Assembly: GCA_947259065.1 (NCBI GenBank)
Contig: CAMYLH010000002.1
Location: 1 to 37,967, forward strand
DNA length: 37,967 nucleotides
Direction: 5' to 3'
Source of the DNA: an uncultured Desulfobacterales bacterium
Lineage (GTDB): Bacteria; Desulfobacterota; Desulfobacteria; Desulfobacterales; JAFDCJ01
Under the pieces are notes generated by a model that was not told the DNA's origin, made no database searches, and worked only from the letters and a program-made list of their open reading frames with translations. Position 1 is the stretch's first letter. Each line of letters starts with the position of its first letter. Below, in pieces: positions 36,643-37,967 of this stretch. A program made the translations under genes and the position numbers.

Positions 36643-37554
36643 ATGCGGGTAACCCAGAATATCACCACCAGTAATTTTATCAGTTACATAAATCAACATG
36701 CTGAAAATTTACTTAAGACCCAACAGCAGATTGCTTCGCAGAAGCGCATCAACAAGAGTTCCGATGATCCCATAGGCATGGGACAGGTGCTTGGCTACAG
36801 AACCAATCTGGCCCTTACCGACCAATACCAGGAAAATATTCAACAGGGAAAGACCCGACTTGAATTCAATGAGATAACCCTGGATTTAGCTTCCGATCTA
36901 GTCAAGACTGCCAGGGGGCTGGCCGCAAATTATTCCGGTTCTAGCCTATCTTCCGCAGCTAGGCAATCTATTGCTCTTCAGGTAAAAGACTTATATGATC
37001 AGGTCATGCAAATGGCCAACTCGAAGTTCAACGGAAATTATATTTTTTCCGGGCATGCCACCAACACCGCGCCGTTCACTCGCGACGCCAATTTTAATGC
37101 AACCTATAATGGTGATGATGGGGAACTTCGGATCATGGTTTCCGATAACGTGGAGGTCAACATTGTTGCCGACGGTCGCAATATTTTTCAAGATGCAGCC
37201 AATGGCGGGGTAAATATATTCGATGAATTAAAAAATTTAATCGATGGATTGGAAAATCCTGATCCTGTGGCTGGGAGTGCTCAAATCCAGGCAGCGGTCG
37301 ACGTCCTGCAGGACGGTCGTGATCAAATTAATAGCAGAAGATCCGAATACACACCGGTCCTATATCGCTTGCAGGCCACAGACGAGTACATGACCAACCT
37401 AAGGCCCAAGGTGGAAGAGGCTATGGCAACCCTGGAACAGGCCGACATTACAAAAGCCGTGGTAGAATTACAAAATCTGGAACTTGCCTATGAAACCACC
37501 ATTGCGACGGCGGCCAGAATTATTCAGCCGAGCCTGTTGGATTTTCTAAGATAG
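36643..37554 (+). CDS. flgL: Flagellar hook-associated protein 3 FlgL
   Basis: MRVTQNITTSNFISYINQHAENLLKTQQQIASQKRINKSSDDPIGMGQVLGYRTNL; flagellin-like C-terminus. Confidence 0.96.
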   Translation: MRVTQNITTSNFISYINQHAENLLKTQQQIASQKRINKSSDDPIGMGQVLGYRTNLALTDQYQENIQQGKTRLEFNEITLDLASDLVKTARGLAANYSGSSLSSAARQSIALQVKDLYDQVMQMANSKFNGNYIFSGHATNTAPFTRDANFNATYNGDDGELRIMVSDNVEVNIVADGRNIFQDAANGGVNIFDELKNLIDGLENPDPVAGSAQIQAAVDVLQDGRDQINSRRSEYTPVLYRLQATDEYMTNLRPKVEEAMATLEQADITKAVVELQNLELAYETTIATAARIIQPSLLDFLR

Positions 37555-37563
37555 GTTGGAACC

Positions 37564-37967
37564 ATGAACAGAAATATCCCTGCAATCCTATTTTTCCTTT
37601 TTTTTGTCTTTGTACTAGCCCAACCGGGCGCCACTGTAACCGGCCAGGATATTCTTGAGCTGAAAAAGGCCGGCGTCAGTGACAAGACCATCCAGCTCAT
37701 CCTCAAAGAGAAAGTGATAGAGACAGCGGCATTCAGCGTCGATGATATCGTGAATATGAAGAAGGCGGGTGTGACCGAAAAGACGCTGCGGATATTGATG
37801 CAGGAAGGCTCCTTTCTGAGCATCTCCGAACCTATCGTCTACGGCAGACAAACACGGTCTATCAGACATATCAGCGTTCAGGATATTATTAATCTTAAAA
37901 ATAATGGGATTAACGACAGCATCATTCAGTCCGTCATAGAGGCAATTAAATCAGGTGATGAGAAGGA
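37564..37967 (+). CDS. Putative secreted or membrane-anchored protein with repeated short helical motifs (truncated by right edge)
   Basis: ATG at 37564 after flgL: MNRNIPAILFFLFFVFVLAQPGATVTGQDILELKKAGVSDKTIQLILKEK... Hydrophobic N-terminus and three D-I-x-x-[LM]-K-x-x-G-[VI] motifs; open to window end, hence absent from the ORF track. Confidence 0.75.
   Translation, partial: MNRNIPAILFFLFFVFVLAQPGATVTGQDILELKKAGVSDKTIQLILKEKVIETAAFSVDDIVNMKKAGVTEKTLRILMQEGSFLSISEPIVYGRQTRSIRHISVQDIINLKNNGINDSIIQSVIEAIKSGDEK

Noticed and set aside
1-37967. Many minus-strand ORFs of 60-214 aa opposite flagellar genes (e.g. 17520..18164, 32310..32903)
   Set aside because: Each lies antisense to or mostly overlaps a confidently identified plus-strand flagellar gene and shows no recognisable family motif.
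1-37967. CRISPR arrays, tRNA/rRNA genes, transposases, phage genes
   Set aside because: Looked for regular direct repeats with spacers, tRNA-like cloverleaf ends and transposase/integrase motifs in the translations; none seen by eye.

Overview
This window is almost entirely one large, collinear polar-type flagellar locus. Protein style and gene order suggest a Desulfobacterota / former deltaproteobacterial genome (inference, not tested). Order: truncated flagellin N-terminus (- strand, left edge); a small protein and an HDOD protein; a CheX-like pseudogene remnant; two sigma54 activators (a receiver-less FleQ/FlrA-like protein and a FleR/FlrC-like response regulator); flgB-flgC-fliE-fliF-fliG-fliH-fliI-fliJ; fliK-flgD-flgE; fliL-fliM-fliN-fliO-fliP-fliQ-fliR-flhB-flhA-flhF-flhG-fliA; two small uncharacterised ORFs; flgF-flgG-flgA-flgH-flgI-flgJ; flgN-flgK-flgL; and a truncated repeat protein at the right edge. 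Most of the content is ordinary flagellar machinery. Points worth a second look: (1) FlhF carries a C-terminal Ada-like Cys/His metal-binding module and altered GTPase motifs; (2) the FleR/FlrC-like regulator has a degenerate receiver (phospho-Asp to Asn, Thr to Ala) and no histidine kinase is encoded in the window; (3) five -24/-12 and two sigma28-type promoter-like sites give a readable regulatory hierarchy, one of them inside the 3' end of the activator gene; (4) a 59-nt near-perfect palindrome lies upstream of the FleQ-like gene; (5) two small ORFs of unknown function sit between fliA and flgF; (6) flgM is absent from its expected place; (7) FliK has an internal degenerate repeat; (8) a protein with repeated short helical motifs runs off the right edge. 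No mobile elements, CRISPR arrays, tRNAs or rRNAs were seen. No database search was run; all family calls come from reading the translations.
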